Assembly (NCBI GenBank): GCA_902787145.1
Contig: CADAEZ010000010.1
Span: 1 to 37,773 of the forward strand
Source: an uncultured Ruminococcus sp.
Lineage (GTDB): Bacteria; Bacillota; Clostridia; Oscillospirales; Acutalibacteraceae
Reading direction: 5' to 3'
Length of the DNA stretch: 37,773 bases
Position 1 is the stretch's first letter. Every line of letters begins with the position of its first letter. The notes beneath the pieces were generated by a model. The model searched no databases, was not told the origin of the DNA, and was given only the letters and a program-made list of their open reading frames with translations. Positions 9,453 to 19,444 of the stretch are shown in pieces. The position numbers were made by a program, and so were the translations under genes.

Positions 9453-11657
9453 TTACTTATACTTTTTAAGATATTTTTTCAGTTCTCCGTAAGCAGGCTT
9501 GAGTCTTTCGTGCCAGGTTGGTATATTCCAGCTTTTGTAGGTATAGTTACCTTTTACGTTGATGCTGATTTTTTCATCGGCCTTTTGGATTCCAAATCCG
9601 AACCCGAACGATTCAAATTCCTGAGGCGTGATAACCTGTTCCTCCCAGAAATCTGCAATCTGCTGTTTTTCCGAGGGATCCATTACATTAAGGAGCTGCC
9701 ACGGAATACGAAGCTCTACTCCTCCCTTTGAATAAGACATATCGGTAAGCGAGGCGTAGTCGTCGGAGTCGGGATTTCCGTTACCGTAAAGCAGTTTGCC
9801 GGTTTCGTAAGCTCTGTCGGGAATTTCGTCTCCGGTACCCTTTATCTTCATATTATAACCGTAACAGAGCAACATCTCGTCAAAAATACCGCTGTCCTTT
9901 TTATCAGGGTTCTTGAGCAACGGATAATCCGACAACATTCTCGATTCTACAAAATAGTAGTTGAACGCGTCATAGTACCGGTCGACAAATATATGCGAGT
10001 CGGACGCTCCGTGAAGCTTGATCAGGAAGTCCGCGCCTTTATCAAAGCTTAGGTTATATGCAGATGCGGTCTTGTTACCCTGTCCTTTGATTGTATCTAC
10101 GGGGATGTAGAGGGTGTCGTTGTTAAAGTCGTAGCTGTTGCTCTTTACACAGAGATAAACATATCGCTCGTCGCTCATAACATACAGCTTGCCGTCCTTG
10201 TTATCCACAACCGGATCGACGCCGTCCCACTCCGACAAATCACCGTCGGGATAAGATATACAGCGTTTTTGACCCGGGTCAAATGACATAATTCCAAAGC
10301 ACTGCTCGGTTGTCTGGATATTGCTCCAGAACGGACGGCGGTCGGCTATATCGAACATTACGTTGTTCCAAGTTCGCTTAAACCACTCGTCCTGCCACGT
10401 AAACATCAGTCCGCCGGCGTAGCCCGTCTCGTAAATAGATTCTATCATATCAATCAGCATAGCGCCCTGGGCATTTTCGTCAACTTTACCCTGGTTGTAG
10501 CCCATAACACTCTCGTGTCCCATTCCGCGCGAGGTAGGAATACCGAACTCGGCGACGAGAATCGGCATTGTGTGAACAAGCTTCAGGTCCTTTAAGTAGG
10601 CTGTATAGGTGTCGACGTTGCCGTTTTCGTCGAGATTCTTAAGGTAATCCTCCTGGAAGTTAAGGCTGTCGGGATAGTACGGATAGATATGGTAGGACGC
10701 GAACATTCCGGGTCCGAAATTTCTGTACTTAATGTTTTCGGTATTAACCGTCGCCTTGTCCTCGTCGAAGTGAGGCTCGTTAGGGTGAGTAAGCGGATCG
10801 GTGGTAATCCAGTTGGTAAACGCGAGAGGCGACTGATACTTATATTTTGACGTCTCGTGCTCAATTACAGCGTCGCCCGCCCGGCATAAAAACGCCTCAA
10901 ACGGAGACGCCGCCTGTGTATACAGGTACTTGCCGTCGTGCTTACGCTTATTAGGATGCTGCTCGTCCGAGTTTATAACCAGATTCGGATCCCACTCAAT
11001 GCCGATAATCCAGCCGGCGAGCCAGCGGGATACGTCCGTATGATAGGAACCTGACGCCTTACCCGGAGATTCCGGGATTGTGGCCTTGCCGTGGATTACA
11101 TCCACCAGAGTCATAGCGTCCTTCTTAAAGTCGTTAAGGATTTTCTCGTTTTCGGCGTATACATCGCCGAGACGTTCGATGTCATCCTCGTTAACCCAAA
11201 CGCCCTGGAAAAGATAAATCGGATTTTTTGCTTTTTTATTAAAATCATTAAGCGCAAGATAGAATTGCGGACGCATTGTGGTATAGACACGAATACAGTT
11301 ACAGTTCATCTCGCTGATATATTTAAACCATCTGAGATAGGTTTTGTATTCGATTGTAAGGTCGCCCGGAAAAAGCGCCGGCTCGGACGCTCCGATATTT
11401 ACGCCGGCCATAAACATCTTTTTCCATTCGCCGTTTTTATAGATAAAAAAGTTTTGACCCTCGGTTTTGAACCGGTAGCTTAAGTCGTTGGCCGTATCGT
11501 TGTACTCCTCGCTGACCGAGTCGGACGCGGATTTTCGGTCATCTTCACGACGCATAAACGAAAGCTGCTTTATTCCGAAAGGAGCGAGAATACCGGTCTG
11601 CGCCAGGAAAAACAATACGCAGATTGTAGCGAGAATCGTAAGGACATATTTTTTCAT
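9453..11657 (-). CDS. Membrane-anchored TIM-barrel glycosidase-like protein with a CBM9-like module
   Basis: This 734-residue paralogue of the 702-residue lipoprotein has an N-terminal hydrophobic segment (~4-25) without a lipobox, so it is probably a signal anchor. The barrel (~70-430) has [25 protein letters not shown] (Glu 221), ILVAEFG (Glu 370) and [12 protein letters not shown]. The C-terminal part begins with PDGDLSEW and contains [12 protein letters not shown]. The two glutamates sit where clan A glycosidases carry their acid/base and nucleophile, but the usual Asn before the first Glu is absent. The start codon overlaps the stop of the glycosyltransferase gene (ATGA), which is good evidence that the two work together at the membrane. 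Confidence 0.82.
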   Translation of the reverse strand: MKKYVLTILATICVLFFLAQTGILAPFGIKQLSFMRREDDRKSASDSVSEEYNDTANDLSYRFKTEGQNFFIYKNGEWKKMFMAGVNIGASEPALFPGDLTIEYKTYLRWFKYISEMNCNCIRVYTTMRPQFYLALNDFNKKAKNPIYLFQGVWVNEDDIERLGDVYAENEKILNDFKKDAMTLVDVIHGKATIPESPGKASGSYHTDVSRWLAGWIIGIEWDPNLVINSDEQHPNKRKHDGKYLYTQAASPFEAFLCRAGDAVIEHETSKYKYQSPLAFTNWITTDPLTHPNEPHFDEDKATVNTENIKYRNFGPGMFASYHIYPYYPDSLNFQEDYLKNLDENGNVDTYTAYLKDLKLVHTMPILVAEFGIPTSRGMGHESVMGYNQGKVDENAQGAMLIDMIESIYETGYAGGLMFTWQDEWFKRTWNNVMFDIADRRPFWSNIQTTEQCFGIMSFDPGQKRCISYPDGDLSEWDGVDPVVDNKDGKLYVMSDERYVYLCVKSNSYDFNNDTLYIPVDTIKGQGNKTASAYNLSFDKGADFLIKLHGASDSHIFVDRYYDAFNYYFVESRMLSDYPLLKNPDKKDSGIFDEMLLCYGYNMKIKGTGDEIPDRAYETGKLLYGNGNPDSDDYASLTDMSYSKGGVELRIPWQLLNVMDPSEKQQIADFWEEQVITPQEFESFGFGFGIQKADEKISINVKGNYTYKSWNIPTWHERLKPAYGELKKYLKKYK

Positions 11658-13066
11658 TGTTCAAACTCCTTACGTTTTATCTTACCCCAGGTTTTTCTGA
11701 GTTTACGATATTTTAGTATACCCTCTACACGGAAAATTGTAATAATCTGGCGGTATCCGAAGTTTTCGAGTATGGCGTAGATAGAGATCGATATACTCTG
11801 TTTTGCCGACATTGCCGCACGGTGGGTATACTGTTCCAGCACAAGACTGCCCTCGGACAAAATTACACCCAGCATTACCGCAAGCAAAAAGTACATCACA
11901 AAGAAGAACATATTAAGCTCGCCCATTATCAGCGAGAACGGTATAAGGAAATAACCTATTGTCTCTACCAATGCGCCGAACAACTCAAAAATCCAGTTGT
12001 AGGGCATCGACAGCAGACCGACCATTCCGTAACGCGGATTAAGCGTCATAACCCTGTGCGAAATCAGGGTATCCATCAGTCCTATCTGCCAGCGACGGCG
12101 CTGACTTCGAATATCGTTAAGCGACATCGGCCCCTGAGTCCAGCAAATAGAAAGCTCGTTAAAGATAACCTTGTACTTTATCTTATTCTTGCGCATATAG
12201 CGGTGGATACGGACGACAATCTCCATATCCTCGCCGATTGTGTTCGGCTTATAGCCGCCCACGTCGATAACCGTCTGTTTGCGGAACAATCCGAAGGCTC
12301 CCGATACAATCAGCAGTGAGTTTGTCGCGCTCCAGAACACACGTCCCGATAAGAAAGAACGGTAATACTCGACAATCTGGAATCTTTCGATAAGCTTTTT
12401 CGGCATTGAAAAGCCCTTTAGCTCGCCGTCGACAATTTTTGAGCCGTTGGCTATACGTACGATTCCGCCGGCAACTACGGTTCTTGAATCCTTGATAAAC
12501 TCAACCGAAAGCTTCAGCAGAGCGTCCCTCTCGACACGCGAATCGGCGTCAAGACAGGTGAACAGCGGATAGGACGAGATGTTGATACCCGCGTTGAGCG
12601 CGTCTGATTTTCCGCCGTTTTCCTTATCAACAAAGAGTAGGTTGGGGTATTTTTTGCTATAATACACGCCTCGTATATTCTTTGTGGGAATCTGGTAGCG
12701 AATCGAGGTTTCTATCGGGTGCATCTCGAACGCGCTGATTACAAGCTCGGCGGTTTTGTCGGTTGAGCCGTCGTTTACTACCAGAATCTCGTAGCTTGGA
12801 TAGTTGATCTTCATCAGCGAGCGGATATTCTGAACAATGTTTTCCTGTTCGTTATACGCCGGGATAATCAGCGAAATCGGAAGCAAATTATGCGAATCCA
12901 CGTATCGCCTGAAATCGTCGGAAAAATGTTTGTTGTAGTTTTTCCGCACCCTGAACAGCGACACAAACATCTGGATAATATAAATAATACTCAACAATAT
13001 TGTAAACGCCATACAGAAATAGTTGAACACAATAATAAAACTGCGTACCGCGTTTAGAAATGTCAC
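11654..13066 (-). CDS. Processive family 2 glycosyltransferase, probable exopolysaccharide synthase
   Basis: This 470-residue membrane enzyme probably polymerises a sugar nucleotide into an exported polysaccharide. Residues ~11-38 form a membrane segment. The catalytic GT-A domain (~60-330) has IIPAYNEQENI, VNDGSTD (Asp 99), ENGGKSDALN (~149-158), LDADS (173-175), GED (278-280) and QRRRW (322-326). These are the hallmarks of cellulose, hyaluronan and PNAG-type synthases. Several C-terminal membrane helices follow (~340-440). There is no PilZ domain. The start is GTG, with GGGGGG about 7 bases upstream. The gene lies between the HEAT-repeat gene (25-base gap) and the glycosidase-like gene (overlap). 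Product sugar unknown. Confidence 0.88.
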   Translation of the reverse strand: MTFLNAVRSFIIVFNYFCMAFTILLSIIYIIQMFVSLFRVRKNYNKHFSDDFRRYVDSHNLLPISLIIPAYNEQENIVQNIRSLMKINYPSYEILVVNDGSTDKTAELVISAFEMHPIETSIRYQIPTKNIRGVYYSKKYPNLLFVDKENGGKSDALNAGINISSYPLFTCLDADSRVERDALLKLSVEFIKDSRTVVAGGIVRIANGSKIVDGELKGFSMPKKLIERFQIVEYYRSFLSGRVFWSATNSLLIVSGAFGLFRKQTVIDVGGYKPNTIGEDMEIVVRIHRYMRKNKIKYKVIFNELSICWTQGPMSLNDIRSQRRRWQIGLMDTLISHRVMTLNPRYGMVGLLSMPYNWIFELFGALVETIGYFLIPFSLIMGELNMFFFVMYFLLAVMLGVILSEGSLVLEQYTHRAAMSAKQSISISIYAILENFGYRQIITIFRVEGILKYRKLRKTWGKIKRKEFEQ

Positions 13067-13091
13067 AGATATCCCCCCTTTTTTGTTTCGA

Positions 13092-14162
13092 TTATGCTAA
13101 ACTGTCAATCTTTTTATACAGTACCGCCTTGACCGCGTCAGCGGCAAAACGGTCGTAACCGCCGAGGATATCCTCCAGATCGCTCGGAGAAATATCCATA
13201 TTCGTAATGGCGTTGGCGGCAGTCTGTCGCACCCACCATTCCTTGTCTGTTAATGCGGTCTTTACGCTTTTGAGAGCGGACGGAGAATCAAGAAGCGAAA
13301 GTCCCCTTACCGCCGCGGCGCGGATTACCCATTCCTTATCCTTGGCCGCGATTTGCAGGAGCTGTTCGTCCTCGGGATTGCCGAACGCCGCAAGAGCCTT
13401 TATACAGGCAACCTTCATACCGAAGTTTTTACCCGAAAAGCCCTCAAGATACATCGGCCTGAACTCATCTATCTTATAAGGAACAAGCGCCTTGATGATA
13501 GTGCTCTTCATATAATCGTTACACTGCTCGAAAAGGCAGTTCGCAAGGTCGGCGCGGTTGCCGTTAAAATCATCAAAAAATTCGTTGATAATTCTTCCCG
13601 AATACTGCCTGTCGTTCTCAATGCTCATAATATAGCGTGCGACATTCTCGACATCGCCCATAAGCGCAAGAGCCATAGCCGAGTTATAGGCCAGATCGCG
13701 GTTTTTGCTGTCAAGACACTCAATCATAGTATCCTTGTACTCTACGGCTCCCAAATCCGCAAGTCGGCGCAGGGCGTATCCCTTGTGGTATACGTCGCCG
13801 TCATCAAGCATCTGAGCATAGATTTCTACAGGTTTTACCTCGTTTTTGACCTCATCTATTAACTTTTCGACAGAATCGCCGCGCTTTTCTTTAACCTCGT
13901 TCATAACCTGAATCGTGATTTCGTACGCCTCATAATTGCCGTCGATATCCTCAGCGATAGCCTTAAGCTCGCTGTCGAGACACGACCTGGTAGGCGCGCG
14001 AAGCACTCCGTCAACGCGGATGGTCATTCTTCGGTTAATATTGGTTTCACGGACGCTGTGCTCGTCCTGTCGCTCGGCGAGGCGGTAATGGATTATGTAC
14101 TCAATGCCGATAATAATAAGGCACAGCAGCAATCCGATTACGCTTAGCAGTTCAACTTTCAT
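13092..14162 (-). CDS. Membrane-tethered HEAT-repeat protein
   Basis: This 356-residue protein has one N-terminal membrane helix (~5-27) followed by a charged segment (HYRLAERQDE) that favours a cytoplasmic C-terminus. From about residue 85 onward come alpha-helical repeats of HEAT/PBS type, for example KGYALRRLADLG, DLAYNSAMALALMG, MKVACIKALAAFG, WVIRAAAVRGLSLL and WWVRQTAANAITNM. Such repeats normally mediate protein contacts. The start overlaps the stop of the 1015-residue gene by one base (TAATG), and the glycosyltransferase gene follows after 25 bases. I infer a scaffold that couples the synthase to its surface partners; it could also be the missing regulatory subunit. Confidence 0.82.
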   Translation of the reverse strand: MKVELLSVIGLLLCLIIIGIEYIIHYRLAERQDEHSVRETNINRRMTIRVDGVLRAPTRSCLDSELKAIAEDIDGNYEAYEITIQVMNEVKEKRGDSVEKLIDEVKNEVKPVEIYAQMLDDGDVYHKGYALRRLADLGAVEYKDTMIECLDSKNRDLAYNSAMALALMGDVENVARYIMSIENDRQYSGRIINEFFDDFNGNRADLANCLFEQCNDYMKSTIIKALVPYKIDEFRPMYLEGFSGKNFGMKVACIKALAAFGNPEDEQLLQIAAKDKEWVIRAAAVRGLSLLDSPSALKSVKTALTDKEWWVRQTAANAITNMDISPSDLEDILGGYDRFAADAVKAVLYKKIDSLA

Positions 14163-17100
14163 TAGTTCTCCGAATAGTAATTGCTTAGAATTTTATAGCT
14201 GTCTTTTGTTCTTATTTCGTATGTTAATTTCTCCCAGCCTTTCCATTTAAACATCTTGTAGCCGGGGTCTTGTTTTTTCTCCGGGAAACCATACATAAGG
14301 TCGCCCGAACTTCTCTCACCAATCATTACGGAAACAAGCATTCCGTTTGTGGCGGTAGTTTTGGCTTTTTTGCCGAAGTTTTTGTCATTAATCATAAGAT
14401 TTCTCGTCGGGTCGGACACGTTGAGCCACGTCCATGGGATTCGCACATATATTGTCGAGCCTGTCTGGTAGAACTGGCTGTCATGCTTATCGAATCCGCC
14501 GTAGACAAGGTCGGCGACCTTGTTGAACTTAGCCTCGTAACTCTCCTTGGTAAACGCGGAATTGCGTTTCGAACGGTCATAGCTTCTTATGACATTGAGC
14601 TCGGCCTTGCGCTTATCATCAAATCTAAGTACAAACTCCATACCCGAAAGTGAGTTCGGAGTAAACTTTTTCGCGTAATAGTATTCGCCGTCGTTGCGCT
14701 GGAAGGTGTCTATACCTACAAACATCGCGTTGCTGCTGTAATCAAGTTCCTGTAGCATTTGCAGCGTAATATACATATACGCCGAGTCGGAATACATTTG
14801 TATAGCCTGAACCAGATCGTCGTCGCTGAGAACCAGTCCGGGAGTAGTTGGCTTTTTTTCTTCAACCGCTACCACACCGGTCATCTGTTTTTCATCACAG
14901 GTATTGTGCCAGAGATAGGATGTGTCCTCCGAGGATGTAAACTTCCTCATATCATCCGAAACCTCGGCCCAGCTGTCGTTGAGGTCATAAACCTCTGCTC
15001 CGAGACAACCCGCGTCCCTGACGGCGCTGAGGGCGTCTACGATATCACGACCCTGCTGGCCTTCGGTTTTAGCCGCTTTTTTATACACCGAGTTAACGTC
15101 CGAGAAGGATACGCCAGACAATACAATGTTGCTGAGCGCTCCGCTTACCTCGTTGAGGGTAGTGTACAAGCCCTCGTACTCTCCCTTGGCATAAGCCGGT
15201 GATTTCGTGATTGTGTTTCTGTTACAGCGAACGTCGCTGTAGAAATATTGTGTACAGCTCTCGCCCGCTATATCGCTCAAAAGATAGGAGTAGTTCTTGT
15301 CGCAGAACGACATTCCGGAAATCATCTCCATATTTGAGCTAACGGAAATCGGAGTATAGTACTTATATTTGCTTTTTGAGGTTTTCTGAGCGGTATCGTA
15401 CAGATAAGCCGCGAAACCGCAAAGTCCGTTCTGTGTATTTGTATATTTTCCGCTGTAGGTATACTGCGCGCCGGACAGAAGGCCACAGGCGTTTTTGTCA
15501 AGATACGGATCTATGGTTATGCCGAGAACATAGGCCGACGAGTCGGTAAAATAGGAGGCTTCGCCGAGCTTTGCTCCCTTGGCGGATCCGTCGCCGTGAA
15601 GTGCTTTAACAACGGTTTCTATCCTTTTTTTCCACGCGTCAAGTCCGTTTTCGCTCATATAATCCTTGGTCTCAAGCCCTTCGGGAGGGGTTATATGCTG
15701 CAAAATATACAGTCGCTTGCCGGAACCGGAGGAATTGTGCCTGTTTATTGAGGTATAAAACTCAGGCGGCAGCAAATCCTTGGCAACAATACAGTTAGCT
15801 CCGAGCTCAACCGCGGATTTGATCAATTCGTCATAATAGGCAATATCGCGCGAATACTGCTTTTCGGCCGGAGCCTGGGGATTAAGCGCGACAGCCCGTA
15901 GGTTAATCGACTTCCACTTTTTATCCTCCAGCACCTGGAACTTGTCTTCGTTCACGCGCGAAACCTCAGCATGTTTATCGTTACTCTTAACATACTCGGT
16001 CGTCTTTGTTTTGTCGAGAATATGTCTCATAAGAGGATTATAAAAGTTCCAGTAGAAGTTGGAGATATCGCCCTGACGGTCGAAGGATAAAAACTTAAAG
16101 AACTGGTTCGCGAACAGGAATTTGCCGTATCTTTCGCCGTTAACATAGTCGTTGAAATCGCCGGCAAAGAAATATACAGGCGGATGATTTTTCTCCTGCT
16201 TGCGCGCTATTGCGCAGAAACGCGGAGTCTTGGAGATTTCTTTTATTTTTTCCATTCCCACAGCGTTCAGGTCAAAGTCGAAGGTCGCTATAGACTCGGT
16301 GTTGTAGTTGGAGTCGATAAGCTCGAACCAGTTATAAAAATTGCAGTCCGCGCAGTCCGGAAACTCCGCCTTGTATTTTTCGTTTATATAGATTTTCAGC
16401 AGGTCTTTTGAGCTGAAATCGGTATTTTGTTCAAGAATAATAATTTTTCCGTCGTTAGAAACAAGCAGTATTCCGGGGCCGGTAAACCGCCACTCGACGC
16501 CCTCCTGCTGTTCGTACATAGGAGGCGCCCAGTCGGGTATATCGGTAAAATCCTCCAGATCGACAATGTATCTGCCAATCCATTTTTTCGGAGTTACGCC
16601 GAAAAGCGATGTAAGCTGTGAATACACCGAATCCGACAGCGCCGAGCTGAACAGGGTAGTCTCGCCGATAACCGGTGCTCCGCTGCCGTAAGCGTAGGCA
16701 ATAACCGACAAATCATCGCTGGAGATGCCGCTGTTCTGTGGTGTTCCGCCGTTGTAATAACCAAAGGTATCGTTTCCGAGTCCGTAGGCGTCGGATAGAT
16801 ATACCAAATCCGGTTTTTCCTTGATATCCTTAAGCGAGACCTCTTTGTCGGGAGCGCCTTCGTCGTCAAGCATAGAGCCGTAGTAGTCGTTTTTATAGTC
16901 GTAATCCGTGCCGTCGGGTTTAACATACTTTTGCTGGTTCATAAGCCAAAACAAGCCCTGGTGTTTACGGTACACGGTATCCTTTACTATATCGTCATCC
17001 TCGGAATATGAGAGCACTGTCTTGTCCAACACAGCGATATTAAGCACGCGGGAGGGCACAAGATGCCAGCCGATAAACAGCGACGCGACTGTCAGCACAA

Positions 17101-17209
17101 TCACCGCGGCGAGGATATGATACCACTTAAATCTTTTGTAAATTTTTAGCTTTCCGAGTTCCTTTTTCTTGCCGGAATGATCGGTGGTATTATTCTGTTT
17201 TTCAGGCAT
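14162..17209 (-). CDS. Large membrane-anchored protein with a glycosidase-like barrel that lacks catalytic residues
   Basis: This 1015-residue protein has a cytoplasmic tail rich in lysine, one membrane helix (~31-51) and a large extracellular part. Residues ~55-430 are an alpha/beta region (DLVYLSDAYG, VIAYAYGSGAPVIGETTLF) that I cannot assign; it vaguely recalls glutamine amidotransferase-like folds. Residues ~430-1010 align by eye with the two glycosidase-like proteins of the same cluster: LGANCIVA, YVLGITIDP, LGAEVYDLNDSWAEV, then the C-terminal IYVRIPWTWLNVSDP. At the place of the possible acid/base Glu there is Thr 565, and no AEFG equivalent is visible. It is therefore likely a binding or structural pseudo-enzyme. 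It lies 21 bases after the HD-GYP gene. Confidence 0.78.
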   Translation of the reverse strand: MPEKQNNTTDHSGKKKELGKLKIYKRFKWYHILAAVIVLTVASLFIGWHLVPSRVLNIAVLDKTVLSYSEDDDIVKDTVYRKHQGLFWLMNQQKYVKPDGTDYDYKNDYYGSMLDDEGAPDKEVSLKDIKEKPDLVYLSDAYGLGNDTFGYYNGGTPQNSGISSDDLSVIAYAYGSGAPVIGETTLFSSALSDSVYSQLTSLFGVTPKKWIGRYIVDLEDFTDIPDWAPPMYEQQEGVEWRFTGPGILLVSNDGKIIILEQNTDFSSKDLLKIYINEKYKAEFPDCADCNFYNWFELIDSNYNTESIATFDFDLNAVGMEKIKEISKTPRFCAIARKQEKNHPPVYFFAGDFNDYVNGERYGKFLFANQFFKFLSFDRQGDISNFYWNFYNPLMRHILDKTKTTEYVKSNDKHAEVSRVNEDKFQVLEDKKWKSINLRAVALNPQAPAEKQYSRDIAYYDELIKSAVELGANCIVAKDLLPPEFYTSINRHNSSGSGKRLYILQHITPPEGLETKDYMSENGLDAWKKRIETVVKALHGDGSAKGAKLGEASYFTDSSAYVLGITIDPYLDKNACGLLSGAQYTYSGKYTNTQNGLCGFAAYLYDTAQKTSKSKYKYYTPISVSSNMEMISGMSFCDKNYSYLLSDIAGESCTQYFYSDVRCNRNTITKSPAYAKGEYEGLYTTLNEVSGALSNIVLSGVSFSDVNSVYKKAAKTEGQQGRDIVDALSAVRDAGCLGAEVYDLNDSWAEVSDDMRKFTSSEDTSYLWHNTCDEKQMTGVVAVEEKKPTTPGLVLSDDDLVQAIQMYSDSAYMYITLQMLQELDYSSNAMFVGIDTFQRNDGEYYYAKKFTPNSLSGMEFVLRFDDKRKAELNVIRSYDRSKRNSAFTKESYEAKFNKVADLVYGGFDKHDSQFYQTGSTIYVRIPWTWLNVSDPTRNLMINDKNFGKKAKTTATNGMLVSVMIGERSSGDLMYGFPEKKQDPGYKMFKWKGWEKLTYEIRTKDSYKILSNYYSEN

Positions 17210-17230
17210 AAAAACCGCGCCCTTCCATTG

Positions 17231-19423
17231 TTATTCTGTCTCGTTTACACATTCTTTGAACAGTTCCAAAAGCTTAGGATCGAATATCGTACCCGAGTTT
17301 TCGTCGAGGTAGTTCAGCGCTCTGCTGACGCTCCACGCCTTTTTATACGAACGCTCGGAAACCAAAGCGTCGAAAACATCGCAAATAGTTATGATTCTTG
17401 CGCAAAGCGGAATATCCTCGCCCTTCAGGCCGTTATATCCGGTTCCGTCATATCGCTCGTGATGATAGCAAGCGATTTCCGCCGCTGTAGCGAGGAACGG
17501 ATCGTCATCATAAGCTGACAGAATCAGGTAGCCGAATTTTGAGTGGCTGGCCACGATTATCTGTTCTTCCTCGGTCAGTCGTGATTCTTTGTTTATTATA
17601 TTTTTCGGAATCGCGATTTTGCCGATATCGTGGAGCTTAGAGGCGGTAGAAATCAACTCTGCTTCCTCCTCGCTCATACCGAGCTTTTTACACAGCTCGT
17701 AGGAATACTTGGCAATATGCTCAAGATGGTCGGGAGTATATCCGTTATCTATCTCGGTGTTAAGCGCGAGCTCGCCGAAAATAATGTCAATCTCACGGCT
17801 GTTAAGCGAATCGCAGGTTTTCTCGAAGGCAGTCTCAAGACCGCAGTAAGCCGTTTCGATCATACTGTCAAAGAACATATCGAGACCGTTCGAGATATTC
17901 TCAAAATGCAGTAGAGCGCTGATATTATCGCTCTTTTTAAGCGCGAAATCGAAGTATGTATCAGCAAACATACAGCCCTTGCCGGTCTCGATCGCGTACT
18001 CTTCAATAATATCGTAGTTGCAACCATCAACCTCGTTGTTGATAACCTCGATATAGCCGTCGTCGGACTTAACGCCGATACAGTATTTGACATCCGAATA
18101 GTCGCCGCGGTATTTTTCCAGCAGGGAGCATACCTCTCTCGCCGCGGTTTCGTAGAATTTATCCTCGCTTCTGCAGGATAACATATTATGTATGAAGTGG
18201 GAAATATTGTTTACGGATTCGCTGAATTGTCTTGACTGATTGCGAAGTTCAGCGTTCTTTTTCTTATATTTGTAGTCGCTGTAGAAAACATAACCGAGGG
18301 TACCGATTATTATCAACGACGGGATACTCAGTGTAAATGTATTCATCGGAGTGTTGCGGGTAAACAGGAATACACCGCCGATCAGGTTTATCATCGAGTA
18401 ATAAGCCGAAATTACGAAAACCGGAATCGCGTACTGGGTTCTTTTCGAAACATAACCGCCTGCATTTACGCAAATATATACAGCCGACGCGGTTTGTATA
18501 ACCGCGGACGCGCATACCGCAATTCCGAAAAACGCGGGTGTTACTGCCAGGAGCAGCGCCGCCTCGCTTACTGCCGCGGCGAATGATACCGCGACAACCA
18601 TATTTTTACGTCGTTTAAGCCAGCCAACAATACAGAACTGACCGAAAATATATGTAAGATTCGATATTGCCGTAATGATATTCATCATATACGGGGCGTT
18701 AAATATATATGTGATTTCCGTCAGTTCCTGAGCCATTACAATAATTCCGACAAACATAAAGAACAGCGCCAGAGCCAGTGTACGGAACAGCTTTTTCTTT
18801 CTGATTGAGTATATCGCAAAAAACACAGAAGCCGATAATCCCAGCAATACAAAAATCGCTCCGATAAAAAATCTTAGCGAAAACGCAACCGCGGGATTTT
18901 CCTGTTTGGTCATAGCAGCATTAAAACGAACCGAAAACGGCAGCTTCATAAATATCTCTACAACCTGCTCGCGCGAGGTACCGTCGAGCACGACGGCGTT
19001 ATAACAGTTGCCGACATATTCAGCGGATTTGTACTGGTTGTTATAAACCTCGCGGCCGTTCACCTTTATCATAACAGGCGAATGGTCGGTATTTACAACC
19101 AAAGTGCGTTTTTTGTCGGACGGTTCAAAGGTTTTTACTAGATAAAGATTGCTGCGTTTTACCGCCTTCTCGGTTATCAGTGGGTTTTGCTGGTTAAAAA
19201 CCCTCAGCTCTGCATCGGGGACTTTCCCGACGCGTTCGGTATAGCCGTAGTCCCAGTTAGACACCATATTGGCGTTCGAATAATCGGCGGTAACATAGAC
19301 CGCGACATAGTGAATCGCCATAGTCAGAATAAATATTATCAAAGCAACGCCCAAAAGGGGGATTAATCCCCCTTTGTTGTCTTTGATATTTGTGTTGTAA
19401 TGATTAATTAGCTTTTTAAACAT
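17231..19423 (-). CDS. 7TM sensor with HD-GYP c-di-GMP phosphodiesterase domain
   Basis: This 730-residue protein has a first membrane helix (~22-46), an extracellular beta-rich domain (~47-178), and then about seven membrane helices (~180-395), an arrangement like 7TM receptors with diverse intracellular modules. A helical linker and a possible GAF-like region (~400-550) lead to an HD-GYP domain (~555-730). The metal-site motifs are present (LHDIGK at 598, HHER at 654-655). The third motif reads DGTGYN where DGTGYP is usual, a change that need not abolish activity. It lies inside the polysaccharide cluster, 21 bases before the 1015-residue gene, so its sensing is probably tied to that surface system. 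Ligand unknown. Confidence 0.87.
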   Translation of the reverse strand: MFKKLINHYNTNIKDNKGGLIPLLGVALIIFILTMAIHYVAVYVTADYSNANMVSNWDYGYTERVGKVPDAELRVFNQQNPLITEKAVKRSNLYLVKTFEPSDKKRTLVVNTDHSPVMIKVNGREVYNNQYKSAEYVGNCYNAVVLDGTSREQVVEIFMKLPFSVRFNAAMTKQENPAVAFSLRFFIGAIFVLLGLSASVFFAIYSIRKKKLFRTLALALFFMFVGIIVMAQELTEITYIFNAPYMMNIITAISNLTYIFGQFCIVGWLKRRKNMVVAVSFAAAVSEAALLLAVTPAFFGIAVCASAVIQTASAVYICVNAGGYVSKRTQYAIPVFVISAYYSMINLIGGVFLFTRNTPMNTFTLSIPSLIIIGTLGYVFYSDYKYKKKNAELRNQSRQFSESVNNISHFIHNMLSCRSEDKFYETAAREVCSLLEKYRGDYSDVKYCIGVKSDDGYIEVINNEVDGCNYDIIEEYAIETGKGCMFADTYFDFALKKSDNISALLHFENISNGLDMFFDSMIETAYCGLETAFEKTCDSLNSREIDIIFGELALNTEIDNGYTPDHLEHIAKYSYELCKKLGMSEEEAELISTASKLHDIGKIAIPKNIINKESRLTEEEQIIVASHSKFGYLILSAYDDDPFLATAAEIACYHHERYDGTGYNGLKGEDIPLCARIITICDVFDALVSERSYKKAWSVSRALNYLDENSGTIFDPKLLELFKECVNETE

Positions 19424-19444
19424 AGAATCCTTTATTGTCGAACA

